64,000 nt of DNA from Erigeron canadensis (GCF_010389155.1 NC_057761.1:18974501-19038500), one strand, 5' to 3'; counted from the first letter of the stretch, positions 22,192-34,327 are shown. Numbers and translations are program-made. Notes: a model not told the origin generated them from the letters alone.

Positions 22192-22648
22192 GTGCTTCAA
22201 AACTCTCGTTCTAATCTTCTTAGTGTCAATTCGACAGGTGGAAATAGCTTAATTAGTGAGACTAAATGGGTAGCTAAGTCATTAGTACCTAAGTTCACTA
22301 ATGTTGATAAAAAGAAGAAAAGCTGATAGTAAGAAGAAGCATGTTTCTGTTGAGTCAAACAATTTATCTTTTAAGTCCTCTGTGTTAAACAATGTTAATG
22401 GTGCCAAGGCTAGTCCTTGTGAAGTTGTAAACAATGTTAATTCTTGTTCTCATATGCATGGTTTGAATGCTGGTAGACATGTTACTTTTGATTCGTGTGT
22501 TAATATTCGTTTGTTTAAACCGAATGTGCTTGTTGATAAGTATGTTGATTCAAAAGCATGTTTGTATGCATTTCCTAAGTTATATCCCCTGCCTGTATTA
22601 ACTAACCACAAAGGACCCGTCTTTAAGTGGGTACCTAAAGTCGGTTAA
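22192..22648 (+). pseudogene. gag C-terminal tail of element C, out of frame
   Basis: After the stop the reading shifts; the piece 22301-22648 carries the basic tail and ends with FKWVPKVG and TAA. The same stop at the same place occurs in element H (near 6604). It is followed in both by a pyrimidine-rich run and CAG before the protease. The frame change at this junction is therefore a family feature, whereas the break near 22191 is particular to this copy. Confidence 0.75.
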
Positions 22649-22661
22649 CTTTTTGATTGCA

Positions 22662-24186
22662 GGAAATAACCATCTGTGTATGGATACTCGATTCTGGGTG
22701 TTCAAAACACATGACTGGCAATAAATCATTGCTGAAGAATTTTGTTGAAAGATTCATGGGAACTGTTCGTTTCGGAAACAACAATTTCGCTCCAATTCTA
22801 GGTTATGGAGATATTGAAAGAAACTGAATTGTCATCAAGAAAGTTCATTATGTTGAAGGCCTGAGTCATAACTTGTTCAGTGTTGGACAGTTCTGTGACA
22901 ACAATCTTCAAGTTCTTTTTCGACAATCTCTGTGCAAAGTCCAAACTATAGATGGAGTTGATATCCTATGCGGAGATCGTGAAGACAATCTTTTCACAGT
23001 TAATCTTGATGATAACCAACCAACTGATAATATCTGTCTTGTTTCAAAAGCTACTTCGAAAAATTCTTGGTTGTGGCATAGAAGGCTGTCTCACTTGAAT
23101 TATCAAACCATCAATGCTTTAGTCAACAAGCAACTTGTTGAAGGCTTACCTGACTACAAATATGAGAGTGAGCATATCTGTCCTTCTTGCGCAGTTGGGA
23201 AGATCAAGAGAACTTCTCATAAACCAAAGAAAATCCCACACACTTTGGCACCTCTTCATTTGCTTCACATGGATCTTTATGGGCCTATGAAAGTACAAAG
23301 CAGAAACGGGAAGAGATATATTCTGGTTATTATTGATGATTATTCAAGATATACTTGGGTCAAGTTTCTTGCTTCAAAAGATGAAACAACTCAAATTTTG
23401 ATCGATTTCATCACTTCCACTCAAGTGAATCTTCAACAACCAGTCCGTTATATTCGTTCGGATAACGGTACTGAGTTCAAAAATGCCATCTTCAATGAAT
23501 TTTGCAAATCAAAAGGCATTACTCACCAATTCTCTGCTGTCCGAACCCTGCAACAAAATCGTGTTGTTGAAAGGAGAAACCGTACGCTGGTGGAAGTAGC
23601 AAGAACAATGCTCGCTTATTCCAAGTTACCATCAAACATGTGGGCTGAAGCTGTTGACATTGCCTGTCATACTCAAAATCGGTCCATCATCAATCAGCGT
23701 CATGAGATGACTCCTTATGAGGTTATTAACAAACGCAAACCCAACATCAATTACTTCCATATTTTTGGGTGTGTCTGTTATACCTTGAATGATCGGGAAA
23801 ATGTTGGAAAGTTTGAAAGGAAAGGTGACGAAGGTTACTTTGTTGGTTACTCAAAGACATCGATTGCATATCACATCTTTAATCGTCGAACAAGCACGAT
23901 TCAAGAAACCATGAATGTTTGGTTTGATGAGATGTCTGGCAGGATATTTGAACAAGAAAGTTTGCTACCAACAATTAGTGATCCAAGTAATTCAAGTGCT
24001 TCCTCAAGAACGTCAACCTTAGCCTCAAAATTCAAGAAATATCCAACTCCAACAAGTGAAGAGCTAGATATTCTTTTCGAAGAATTCTACAAAATCGATT
24101 CAAAACCGAGATATTCTTTTCGAAGAATTCTACAAAACCTTAGCCTCAAAACCGATTCAAGAAAAGGAACCTCAAGTCATCAATGA
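22662..24186 (+). pseudogene. Protease and integrase of element C
   Basis: The protease box WILDSGCSKHMTG at 22681 keeps its Asp. An in-frame TGA at 22825-22827 replaces the Gly codon of element H. From there the frame is open: HHCC finger (HRRLSHLNYQTIN ... CPSC), integrase core with Asp in MDLYGPMKV, Asp in SDNGTEFKN and Glu in VVERRNRTL, then GYFVGYS. The usual QQNG before the Glu reads QQNR here. The frame is lost near 24110, where a stretch including ATTCTTTTCGAAGAATTC is repeated (24067 and 24110 region). Confidence 0.9.
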
Positions 24187-26158
24187 ACCAATTCCGAACA
24201 ATGACCCCATTCAAACAAATGAATCAGTTCCTGACAACAATCATGAATCATCTTCAAATACTGCAGAGCAAGACGAATCAACTTCGAGAGATATTTATTC
24301 TCAAAAGAATGTTCAAGAACAACCTTCTCAAATCACCCAAACAACAAATCCATCAAATACTCCAAATGTGTATGTGCCACTGGATTTTGATCATCCAAAT
24401 TTTGAGGAAAGAGTTCTTCCAAGCTATGATTCCATTGCTCAACAGAACTCTGGATTTAATGATGATAATGTTGACATTCATCAACAAGATCCTCTTCCTC
24501 ATGACAACAAGTGGTCACGTATGCGCAAAAATCATCCTACAAAACAGATCATCGGAGATCCACAAGCTGGTGTTTCTACCCGTACTACAGTCAATGAGTG
24601 TCTTGTTGCACTTTCACTGAGTAACATTGAACCCAAAACCATCTCTGAAGTTCTTTGTGATCCAGAGTGGGTTAAAGCAATGCAAGATGAATTAGCTCAG
24701 TTTGAGAGACTGAAGGTATGGAGATTGGTTCCAAATCCAATGAAAGAAGAACCAATTCGCACCAAGTGGATTTTCAAGAACAAGAAGGATGAAAATGGAA
24801 TTGTAGTAAGGAACAAAGCTAGATTGGTTGCAAAAGGTTACTGCCAACAACCTGGTGTGGATTTCGACGAAACTTTCGCTCCTGTTGCAAGAATGGAGGC
24901 CATTCATATTTTCTTAGCTTATGCCGCATTCAGAAACTTCACTGTATTTCAAATGGATGTGAAGACGACATTCTTGAATGGAGAACTCAAAGAAGAAGTT
25001 TACGTTGAGAAACCTGAAGGTTTTGTTGATCCTAAGAAGCCAAACCATGTCTACAGGTTAGACAAGGCCCTCTATGGTTTGAAGCAGGCACCCTGAGCAT
25101 GGTATGATTCCTTATCTACTTTCTTACTCAAAGGAGGCTTTACCAAAGGCACTATTGACCCTACCCTGTTTATTCTTAAGCAAGGTAAGCATGTTTTACT
25201 TGTCCAAATATATGTTGATGACATTATTTTTGGGTCAACCAGTCAATCTTTTTGTCGAAAATTTTCATCTCTAATGGTCAATCATTTTGAAATGAGCATG
25301 ATTGGGGAAATGAATTACTTTTTGGGTCTACAAATCAAACAATTACCAACTGGTATTTTTATATTACAAGGTAAGTACATAAAAGATATGTTGAAAAAGT
25401 TTGAAATGACTACTTGTACTTCAATTTCAACCCCAATGGCTGCTCGCACAAACATTAATGCTGATAAAAATGGGAAACCATTTGACCAAAAGAGGTATAG
25501 AAGCATGATTGGTTCGTTGTTATATCTTACAGAATCTCGCCCAGATATAATGTTTGCAACATGTATGTGTGCTAGGTATCAAGCCACTCCGACTGATTTA
25601 CATTACCAAGCTGTGAAACAAATTTTTCGTTATCTGAAGGGTACACCCAATCTTGGTCTCTGGTATCCAAGGGGAACTGGATTCAATTTAACTGCCTATT
25701 CAGATGTAGATCATGCAGGTTGTAAGCTTGATTGCAAGAGCACATTTGGTACTTTACAATTCTTAGGGGATAAGATTGTTAGTTGGTCATCCAAGAAGCA
25801 AAATTGTGTATTACTGTCAACAACAGAGGCTGAATATGTAGCTGCTGCTAGTTGTTGTGCTCAAGTGTTATGGATGAAAACACAACTTACCGACTATGGT
25901 CTGAAATATGATCGTGTCCCTATCTATTGTGATTCACAAAGTGCCATTGCAATTGTTGTCAACTCAGTCAATCACTCACGCTCAAAGCACATTGATGTAA
26001 GATATCATTTTCTCAAAGATCATGTTGAGAAAGGTGACATCGAACTCTACTTCGTGGGAACTGACTACCAACTTGCTGATTTGTTCACAAAACCACTGGA
26101 CGAAAAGAGGTTTAATTTCTTAATCTCTAAACTTGGTATGCTAAATCTTGATCCTTAA
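24187..26158 (+). pseudogene. Reverse transcriptase and RNase H of element C
   Basis: A low-complexity linker runs from 24187 to about 24367. From [10 protein letters not shown] onward the RT frame is clean apart from TGA at 25094-25096, where element H has CAT (His) and related elements have Arg (a CGA-to-TGA change would explain it). The catalytic YVDDIIFGS lies near 25213. RNase H carries [26 protein letters not shown] and CDSQSAIAI, and the C-terminal LADLFTKPLDEKRF precedes the TAA at 26156. Length and order are normal for copia. Confidence 0.92.
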
Positions 26159-26297
26159 TTACCTTTACCATGGAAGGAATTCTTGATTCATTTTTAAAAA
26201 AATTAAAAAAAAAACTGAAAAACCAAAAATCAAATACAAAAATATAAATTTTTTGAAAAATCACAAAAAGATTTCCTTTATTTTTTTTACTTCAAAG

Positions 26298-26440
26298 TGG
26301 TTTACATATACTCTGTATGTAACCCGTGTTTAAATGATGTATTTATTACTTCATGGCTTATGCACACTCAGTGTATAACCCGTACTTATTTGTGTTATTT
26401 ATTTTATAAATAGCTTGCATATACTCTGTATGCAACCCAG
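26298..26440 (+). repeat. Three-copy 56-57 bp hairpin array of element C
   Basis: Three 21-nt stem-loops start at 26302, 26358 and 26415. Stems are TTACATA/TATGTAA, TTATGCA/TGTATAA (one G-U pair) and TTGCATA/TATGCAA. Loops are TACTCTG, CACTCAG and TACTCTG. Each is preceded by GGTT, GGCT or AGCT (counting the first stem T) and followed by ACCCG or ACCCA. Element H has two more, at 2934 and 2991. Every base change in a stem is matched or leaves a wobble pair. Confidence 0.85.
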
Positions 26441-26513
26441 TTTTAAAAAGAAAAATTATTTATGTTTCAAAATTGAAATTTATTCATGTTGTTTCATGTT
26501 GTTATACATATAA

Positions 26514-26693
26514 ATTGATATAGGATAACGTGGAATTGAACGCCTTTGTGTACTCCCAAATGGTCTTATGTGAATGTATATGTGTAATACAAGATGTTGA
26601 TTGCAATTTTGTTACACCTGTATCAAAAACTCTCAATTTTTGATATGAGAAGCAAAGGATTGAACGCCCTTGTGTACTCCTGAGTTATCTCAT
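26514..26693 (+). repeat. Two TTGAACGCC stem-loop modules of element C
   Basis: Cores lie at 26533-26555 and 26658-26679. The second has arms ATGAGA (26645-26650) and TCTCAT (26688-26693). The first has weaker arms around ATATAGGAT and GTCTTATGT, while its counterpart in H (2807-2860) has perfect 9-bp arms. Inner GGA and TCC flank the core in both. Confidence 0.75.
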
Positions 26694-26959
26694 CTTGAAC
26701 AATTGAATGAGTTCACTTTTCATAAAACCTGTTTTGATTTCACACAAATCATTTTTGCTCCACCTTTTCTATCGAAATCTTTTTGATCTATCTTTGCATA
26801 GATAAAGGGGGAGTTTGTGATTTCAAATCTCTTTCAAACTTCAAATGTGTTGTTTAAAAATTTTTTTCACATTTGATGTTTTTTTCAAAACATTTGCTTC
26901 AAAGGAAGTTCGGTGTTTAGTTTGCACATGAGCGACTAGGTTTTTCTCAAAATTCTACT

Positions 26960-27230
26960 CCATGAATTTCATCATCGCCGATGAGTTCTAACCCCGGAGT
27001 ATTCACTTCTTTCATTAGATAGTGAGGGTATTTTTGAGTGATGATGAATTTGTGCAACTAAGTTGGAGGGAGTAAACTCGAAAAGTGAGAGGTTATGGTG
27101 ATAATGTTGTGAGAAAAGGGTTAAAAGAATTGATACCCTTCCCTAAAATTCTCAAATCGCCGGGTAAAACACATTTCTATCGGATGTCATTTGTTGATAT
27201 CTCGATATTGAAGAAGCCTTCATGGACCCA
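26960..27230 (+). other. Strongly conserved non-coding block in the H/C family
   Basis: Two stretches are almost identical between C and H although their surroundings have diverged. One starts ATCATCGCCGATGAGTTCTA (about 26970-27050; H about 2180-2255). The other starts TCTCAAATCGCCGGGTAAAA (about 27150-27225; H about 1995-2070). No ORF is conserved across them. They could be remnants of a lost post-pol ORF or a cis-acting sequence. Confidence 0.6.
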
Positions 27231-29088
27231 ATGAAGCGATGCACATCCTTACCTAACCACTCAAGTGTTTCTTAACAAATGCTTGTTTTACTTCTCACGG
27301 AGATTTTCTCATTTCTATTGACTCTTCATTTGGAAGATGTTGATATTGAAAAAGGGTGACACTCTGCTCAGTCCCCGACTTCATTTGATCACTTTGTGTC
27401 TAGCTCTCGTGATTGATCATTAATTTGATCGTTATTCATTCTTTAGGACACATTTGCGTCATATCTTTGTGATATATATGCATATCTTTGTGATATAGCC
27501 GGAACATTTGTAGTGATATCTTAATTGATATTTCACGATGATCAAATGGAAATCCTACCATTGCTAACATCATTTCCAGCTTTGAACGTAGGTCTCAAAA
27601 TTACATTTTTTTGAAATTATTGAGTTAACAAGAAGTCTATTGTGACCTTGGATTTTTCCTAAAAGTCTTTAAGGATAGTAGAACATGGTTATCGAACGCT
27701 TAGGTGACACTGACCATGGTTTACATTCTTTGAAGCATTCTAGAGGTTGAAAAGCCAAAAGATCAAATTATGTTAGAGGTTTGCTTTGTGCATTTCTCAA
27801 TGATACATAGGAAATCCGATAAATGGTATACATTTCTTTCGGTCATTTCATTAATCCTTTCGATTTTTGAATGCAAACGGATCATTCTTATCCGGTTTCT
27901 TTTCTCATCACCCGAACACAGAAAACACCAACACCATGATACAATGTTTATCCCAACAACTTCAATCTTACATTTTAGTCATCCATAGGAACAATTGGGT
28001 TGGTTTATATGGTTAGATTGATGTTTTGATGGTTGATAATTCTCCATGAGCATAATGTCTAGATTTTAGTCATGATTATTTCTTTTAAACAATCGAATCA
28101 ATCAATGTTTGCATAATGACATTGGTTCCCAACTTTGTCATATGAGGGGGAGAAAATAGTATGATTGATTAGTGATTAGGAGAGGAAATTAGAATGATTG
28201 ATAAGGACAAGGAGAAAAGTTTGTGTTTGGTTGTTTCAAATTGCTTTCAGAGATACTATCATTCAGCTTCTTGTTGAAAGTTTTCAAGTTTATTTGGAGT
28301 TCTTTTATCCTTTAATTTCATTTGTGACATCAACTCATCATTCTTCTTCAAAGGTTGTGTGACAATTTCATTCCAAACTGCAAAGAGTTCCAAAATTCAA
28401 ATTGAAGATTATTCATTTCAAAAGAAAAGAATATACATTCAAGATTTAACAAAAGATTCTTCAAAAATCGAAGAGACTGTGATTACTCATGAATTGAGGG
28501 GGAGCATGATTAATTCATAAGAGACTTGTCAAATCCTCATTCAAATGTTAACTCTCTAAAGTGCTTTAAATGATGTGACAAAGATCAAAGCGTCAAAGGA
28601 CAAAAGATTGAAGATACAAGACAAAGAAGAAAAGCTTCAAAAAGAGTCTTCATCAAATTAAAAGATCTTTAAGTCATACAACAACACTTTACCTAAAGCT
28701 ACATTGCACATATCAAGGGGGAGAGTACATATCTCTGAAAATTCATTCCAAGATTTCAAAGAAGAGACTTCAAGATTCGAAGATTGAAGAATTCAAGACA
28801 AGTTCATACCTTCCGCACCTCAAGAGACAACTCTGATTCATGATTCAACAATCTTCATAGATTCAAAACCTATACACACTCATCATTCTCTGTTCTAAAA
28901 GAACATTGAGAATCAACAAGTGATTTAACTTCAAGAAGTCCAAGACCTAGACAGAATCAAGTTCTCCAAAGACAATGAGAAAGCTTTGAAGACTTGTTTC
29001 AACACACCAATTGTCTTCATCACCGGGCTCATCAAATTCATTCCTACAAGACAAAACAACACGTACTTCAGACCTTACAATATATCAC

Positions 29089-29099
29089 TAAGGGGTGAA
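29089..29099 (+). other. Polypurine tract of element C
   Basis: The purine run AAGGGGTGAA directly before the 3' LTR is the expected plus-strand primer. One T interrupts it. Confidence 0.7.
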
Positions 29100-29421
29100 T
29101 GTTAGAAATCCAAAAATAGTGATACATTGTAATTTAAGTTATGGACTTTCTTGTTGTTAAGTCATGTGTTGATGATTTCTAAGGTTGAGGGGCTAATTGT
29201 GATAATTAGCATAGTTGATTTGTTTAGACTATAAATAGTCCTCAATTCCTTAGAAATCATAACATTAGCATAACTCATGACATACATTCCATACCATTAC
29301 ACCTGAATAACACACACTTGATCCCAATTCTCTCTCAACACACACACAAACACCAAGAACACACACACTAACCAAACACCATTGTTGATGTGAATTCGAG
29401 TGATAAAATCGTGTTGTTACA
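29100..29421 (+). repeat. 3' LTR of element C
   Basis: Same length as the 5' LTR (322 bp) with four differences seen by eye. TATA box at 29230-29237. The duplication TCTGG follows. Confidence 0.95.
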
Positions 29422-29426
29422 TCTGG

Positions 29427-31500
29427 AGTGGTCATCACAGCTTTGCCTTTATCTTGAATCCCAGAAGTACTAGCAACAGCTGTACCAGCAATCTCTGACT
29501 CTCTTTGTCTTGATGACTCCCCCTGAACATCAGCAGTCTCTGTATCCATAGCAGCATCATCAGCAACATCTTGATCTTGACCTCTATTCTCTGGCTCACC
29601 TGGTTGTGTTTGATCTTGACCTTGAGCTAGATCTTGATCTTGATCTTCATGATCATCATCTCTAGTCTTCTTTGCAAGCTCATCATCTCTACAACCATCT
29701 TTATCTCCCCCTTGAGTCAAGAATTGATCAAGTCTAGATCCAAAAGAATGAATAAGTGCTGTCATCATGTCCATCTCTTCCTGATGCTTAGCAGCTTGGA
29801 GCTTTAGCTGACTCTCCAAAGCTGTAACCCTCATCTCCAACATCTTCTTCTCTGAAAATAAACGACTCAGCTGCACTTAAACCGGTACAGGTGGACGTGA
29901 AGTAGAAGCAACGTTAGATGTAGAGGTCTGAGGGGGCATCGTAGCTTCAAACGAAGGCATACGAGCACTAGAAGTTCCTGTGGGAGGCATCCGTGGTCTT
30001 TGCAGAGGAGCCAACAGATGTCCCATAACAGTAGAAATAGGAACTGTCGCCTGAATAGGAGCAGACGAAGGCCTTGGAGCAACAAGTGTTGGAACTATAG
30101 ACTCCAAAGCAACAGGAATCGTAACAGTTGTAGCTTCAGTGACAACTTGTGCACGAGAACCAATTCCCCTTATTATAAACTTTGGTCTCGACCTTCTCTC
30201 CCCAACAGTAACACCAGCAGCAGAAGTAGCAGACACAGAAGCAGGAACATCAGAAACTGAAGCTCTTAAAGCAGCAACCGATGGAGTATCACCAACAACA
30301 AGTGCATGAGACCTCTCCATGGCTTCAGAATAAGCAGCAAACTCTCTATCAACTTCAGCTTGAGATCTTGCATGTCTTCTTCTTCGCTTTGGCAGTCTTT
30401 CTTCCTCTTCTTCATCTTCCGAGTCCTCAACAACGTTAACCTGGACTTCAGAAGGACCAACATCAACATCAACTGGAGCAGAGGTAGAAGTAGAAACTCC
30501 AGTAGATGGTGGTACAAGATTTGTAAGATCATCTATATCCTCCATGAGAGCATCCATATCAGAATCATGCTCTAAATCACCAGCATACAAAGGAACATCA
30601 TTAAGTCCCTCAAACTGATCAGCTTGTTCTTCATGAGGATCTTCTTGAGCCTGATCATCACCACCACCACCACCAGCAACGTGTTCTTTATCCTCCCAAC
30701 CTTGTCGAGGTGCAACATAGTTAGGATTAATCAAATGTCCGAACAGAGGTGGATTATCAACCTCAATCGGAACATTTCTTCCCGACACGTGCTTCAAACT
30801 TTCTACAAATGCCTTATAAGTAAGACAACCTAAATTGAACGTAGGACCGTCAAATGGCAAATCAGTTGCAAAGTGACGAATGATAATCATCACAAATCTT
30901 GGAAACAAATAAAACTTCTTGTCAGTTCCAAATGATCTCATTTGCCTTTCAAAATTATCAAAAATGTACTGAGAAAAGCTATATAGCTTGTTCAACACCA
31001 AAACAACCAACTGAGATGCATTCTGGATGTTCATCTGATCATGACCCGTACTCCGATGACTCATAGACCTCAACAAATAGTAAGCAAGGAGCTTCCATTT
31101 GCCGCGAAGATTCTTCCTAAAGTATGGGTGTGTAATGTTACCAGCGTAACCCATACGACGTACAGCACCGTCACAGAATTCTTCTGTAAACTCAGTAGGA
31201 CCCTGCTCCATGTCATCAACACCTAAGTGTAAAATAGTCCTTAAGTCTCCAGCTGAGAACGAAATAGAACGTCCTCCAACAGTAGTGCGAATGTACAAAT
31301 GAGTACCCATCTGCACTGATCGGGCTGAGTTCCAAAACTCCCGAATGAGACTTATTATCAACGGAGGGTTCTCGGTCAACGCAAAGTTAATGCGACAACG
31401 TGCAAGAAACTGGAGAACACCGTGAAACTCTGCAGTGCACCCCGTCTGCGTGATACTGAGATCGAGTGCAGCATTGTGTTCCTTAGCGAATACACGAAGT
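29427..31500 (-). pseudogene. N-terminal part of the post-pol ORF of element B
   Basis: A minus-strand frame is open from about 31500 (no ATG seen; frame preserved from LRVFAKEHNAALDL) to a TAA at 29877. It continues in the same frame after the stop until element C. The first 230 or so residues look folded: GDLRTILHLGVDD, MGYAGNITHPYFRKNLRGKW, LLAYYLLRSMSHRSTGHDQM, LNKLYSFSQYIFDNF, FYLFPRFVMII. The rest is acidic, Ser/Thr/Pro-rich and repetitive, with a short coiled coil (MLEMRVTALESQLKLQAAKH) and a DQDQDLAQGQDQ run. The same domain pattern occurs in the post-pol ORF of element A. No signal peptide or membrane span is evident. Function unknown; similar unnamed regions occur after pol in many Asteraceae copia elements (from memory). 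Confidence 0.75.
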
Positions 31501-34327
31501 TAAAGCAAAAACTAAGAATTAGGATTTTAACGTTCTGCTTCGTGATGACGTCATCACGAGGAGGATTTCCCTCGTCGTCACGTCAGCACGAGCCAATATG
31601 AAACCCAGAAACACGAAGTTAAAAACATCTCCATAGGATGTTAAAATCGATCAAAAACATCATCATGAACTTGTTTATGGTTCGTGTATGCCCAGAAAAC
31701 AAAATCGAAACGAATTCGTTATATGAATACGAAGGAAAGTGTTCTTCGTGTTCTTCATCTGCTTCGTGTGAATAGTAAATGAGACACAAATTCTTTTGAT
31801 TAATCTTGATTTAACACTTGTTTACTTAAATTTTTGTTAGATTTAACATGTTTAAACATCAAATTATCCAATTTTAAGTCCAATTTAAGTCTAAATCATC
31901 AGTAATCAAAGTTCGAATTCTTGGTTCGTCCTCTTTACTGTTCACACGAGGCAAAATCAAAAATTTGGGCATTATAACGACATGTAATCGTTCAAATCCA
32001 TAGTTAAAATATCAATAATCTATCCTAGATCAAGTATTTACCAACAAACTAGGATGATTAATATGAAACCGATCGAAAATAAGGACAGATGAACAGTGGC
32101 ACGAGGGAGAGGTGATTCGTGTGATTTACTTAGGTTTAATTTTCGATTAAAAGTAATTAATGAATAGTAAAACCCGTATTTATATTCGGAGCTTCGTGGG
32201 CCGGGCCGAAGGAGTCCTTCGTGGGCTACACGCTGACGTCAGCATGAGGCATAATGACGTCAGCACGGACCAAAACGAATTTTCAGAATTTAAATCACAT
32301 AATCTCCATTCCTTAGCCAAATTTCGCAAATTTTCCAGAAATCTAAATAAGGAAAAATTCCAGAAATTCTAGAAACATAAACCTGTAGATACTCGTTACT
32401 AAAAACCTGTATCTACTCGAATATGCTATCGTAAATCATCCGTACTAACTTGTCATCACAATAATGTATCAAATAAATCTTACATTATTATCTTGACATA
32501 AAAAGCGATCATTTCTTCATTGATGTTCAACTCAAACAAATACAAACTTACATCAAAACACATTTAATGTAAAATGTATGACATCAAATTATCATATCAA
32601 CAACCTATCACATTACATCTTAGGTTGTGATCTTGATAAAAACAAAAATAACCTATCACTATAAGTCTTAGGTTAATAAAGCAGATCATCCTTGTATCAC
32701 TTGTAATCTCTGTAGAAGCAATTTCTGAACACCTTTTATTGTCCGTTGCAATACAATTCAAAGGGCTGACAAACAAGCGAAAACAATTCTGCCTTCAATC
32801 AAAAATTTTGATATCATATAAAATGAGTTTATTATCTGTAACCTGCACACTTAACAAACTTCATTAATGCATCAAAATCAACAAAGTATCATCAATATGC
32901 AAAGCAACCAAAAGCTTAACCTATCGATAAAATAAAATCTAAGGCAAATCAAATCTTTGTCAAGCATACTTATCTACCAAAAACAATTGAAATTTCAAAA
33001 ATTTAATTGAAACATATTCAAAAATATTTTGACTTTTCAATTTCCAAAACATTTTATTTTCTAAATTAAACAACTTATGTATTAATTAGAAAATCCATCT
33101 TGTAAACATTTATACCGTAAGCAACAAGACTTATATAATTCACTAAGAATTATGACTTTTAATGCTTATCAAATCTCTTGTGCAATAAGAACTAGTTTGA
33201 CACACAAACTGACACTTATTACCAAAATAAAAAATAAAAGTAAACAAAAATAAAAATAAAAGTAAAAACTAAGCTACTTTATTTATGTACAAGAAGTCTT
33301 AAGTTTCTGCAGATTAGATCAGATTAGCATTTACATAAGTCTGCAAGTGAGAAAATAATTCTCTTATTATTAGTTATGAACATTGATTCAACCACGATTA
33401 CCGGTATATTTGTCCTCTTAAACATTCGGTACTTCCATTTTCCTTTGAATTATGACACCTTCGACATACCCTGGCCAAGGACAGTCACCATGTAACCCGA
33501 GTAGCCTAATATGTCATTGAATAGTTTGTGAACTTATGTGACCCACATTCAGATATACTTTCGTAATCGATACAAGCACTAAGATAACAAAATTTCAATG
33601 TATATTTAAAAGCATCCTTAACAAATCATGAAACACTTTTTAGATAACAGAATTTAATTACATTGTGATTTCACTTATTTGTTTTTGCATTTCATTATTT
33701 ATAAGGAACCCGTGATTTTCTATAAGACCCATGTAGCGAACTTTCTGACAACCTATCCCAAGTTGGAAGTTTTAGGTAGGCTAGGTATACAAAGACACCC
33801 CGAGGACATACTTGTCCGAATCTCAAAGACCACATTAGCCCTTAATTTTCATGCATTTCATTTGCATAACAATATCACATTTACTTTCATGCTCATGATT
33901 GGTAAAGGTTTTTGCCGACACATTGAACAAATCTTATAGTAATGCTAGATCTTTCACAAAATTTAAGGACTAGATCAATTCATTACTGAAAAACAAGCAT
34001 TCACAGCCATATATCTGAATATGTTTCCCACAAGAACATTGTATAATTTAAATTCAGATTAAGGAAACCTTGCTACTTTGTGTCTACCAATATATCCCAA
34101 ATTGTAATCACTGAACTAAGCAGTTATATTACGATTAAGCAGACTTAAAAGCTAAGTATCCTCACTTCTAATCATCTGACAGCATTAACTTAAATCTCTT
34201 CATATTTTTTTCATTTTCTCATTTATCACATTTTTATGGTTTTTTATGATACTAAGAACTCTTTTTGTATTTTTATGACTCTAGCTATTTACAGACACAA
34301 ACTTACAAAATTAGTTCTTTGAGAGAT
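31501..34327 (-). other. Gene-free stretch of element B between RNase H and the post-pol ORF
   Basis: About 2.8 kb, AT-rich, with no credible coding frame. Near the post-pol ORF it holds several TGACGTCA-type palindromes and GCACGAGG repeats (31545-31600, 32225-32275), like those in the LTR. No copy of the H/C hairpins or of the TTGAACGCC core was seen. Confidence 0.6.

Larger units (their letters stand above)
26159..29088 (+). other. 3' non-coding region of element C
   Basis: About 2.9 kb with no convincing gene, collinear with 3140-74 of H (reversed) and with copy D. In order it holds the three-copy hairpin array (26302-26435), two TTGAACGCC modules (26514-26693), a conserved block (26960-27230), and purine tracts of GGGGGAG type near 26808, 28148, 28500 and 28719 ahead of the PPT. 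Spaced polypurine tracts are a known Sirevirus trait; what the others do is unknown. Confidence 0.8.
16836..29421 (+). mobile_element. Copia LTR retrotransposon C (Sirevirus-type), youngest insertion
   Basis: Two 322-bp LTRs (16836-17157 and 29100-29421) are flanked by TCTGG at 16831-16835 and 29422-29426. Comparing them by eye gives four substitutions, about 1.2 %, so the insertion is young. Order: PBS, duplicated leader with hairpins, gag, PR, INT, RT, RNase H, 2.9 kb of non-coding sequence, PPT and LTR. It belongs to the same family as H and D. The gag frame is open for 1103 codons, but pol has at least two nonsense codons and a frameshift, so this copy cannot make its own pol. Confidence 0.95.

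Noticed and set aside
22633..22662. A very short intron at the gag-pol junction (GTTAAC...TTGCAG)
   Set aside because: About 20 nt is far below the usual minimum for plant introns. Only the acceptor-like end is worth testing.
29265..29421. C-terminal residues of the apparent minus-strand ORF at 29876-29265
   Set aside because: These codons are the 3' LTR of element C read backwards. The real post-pol ORF of B stops being host sequence at 29427.
29427..31500. Post-pol ORF of B as a retroviral envelope gene
   Set aside because: Position fits the env-like label used for some Sireviruses, but I see no signal peptide, no membrane anchor and no fusion-peptide-like stretch.
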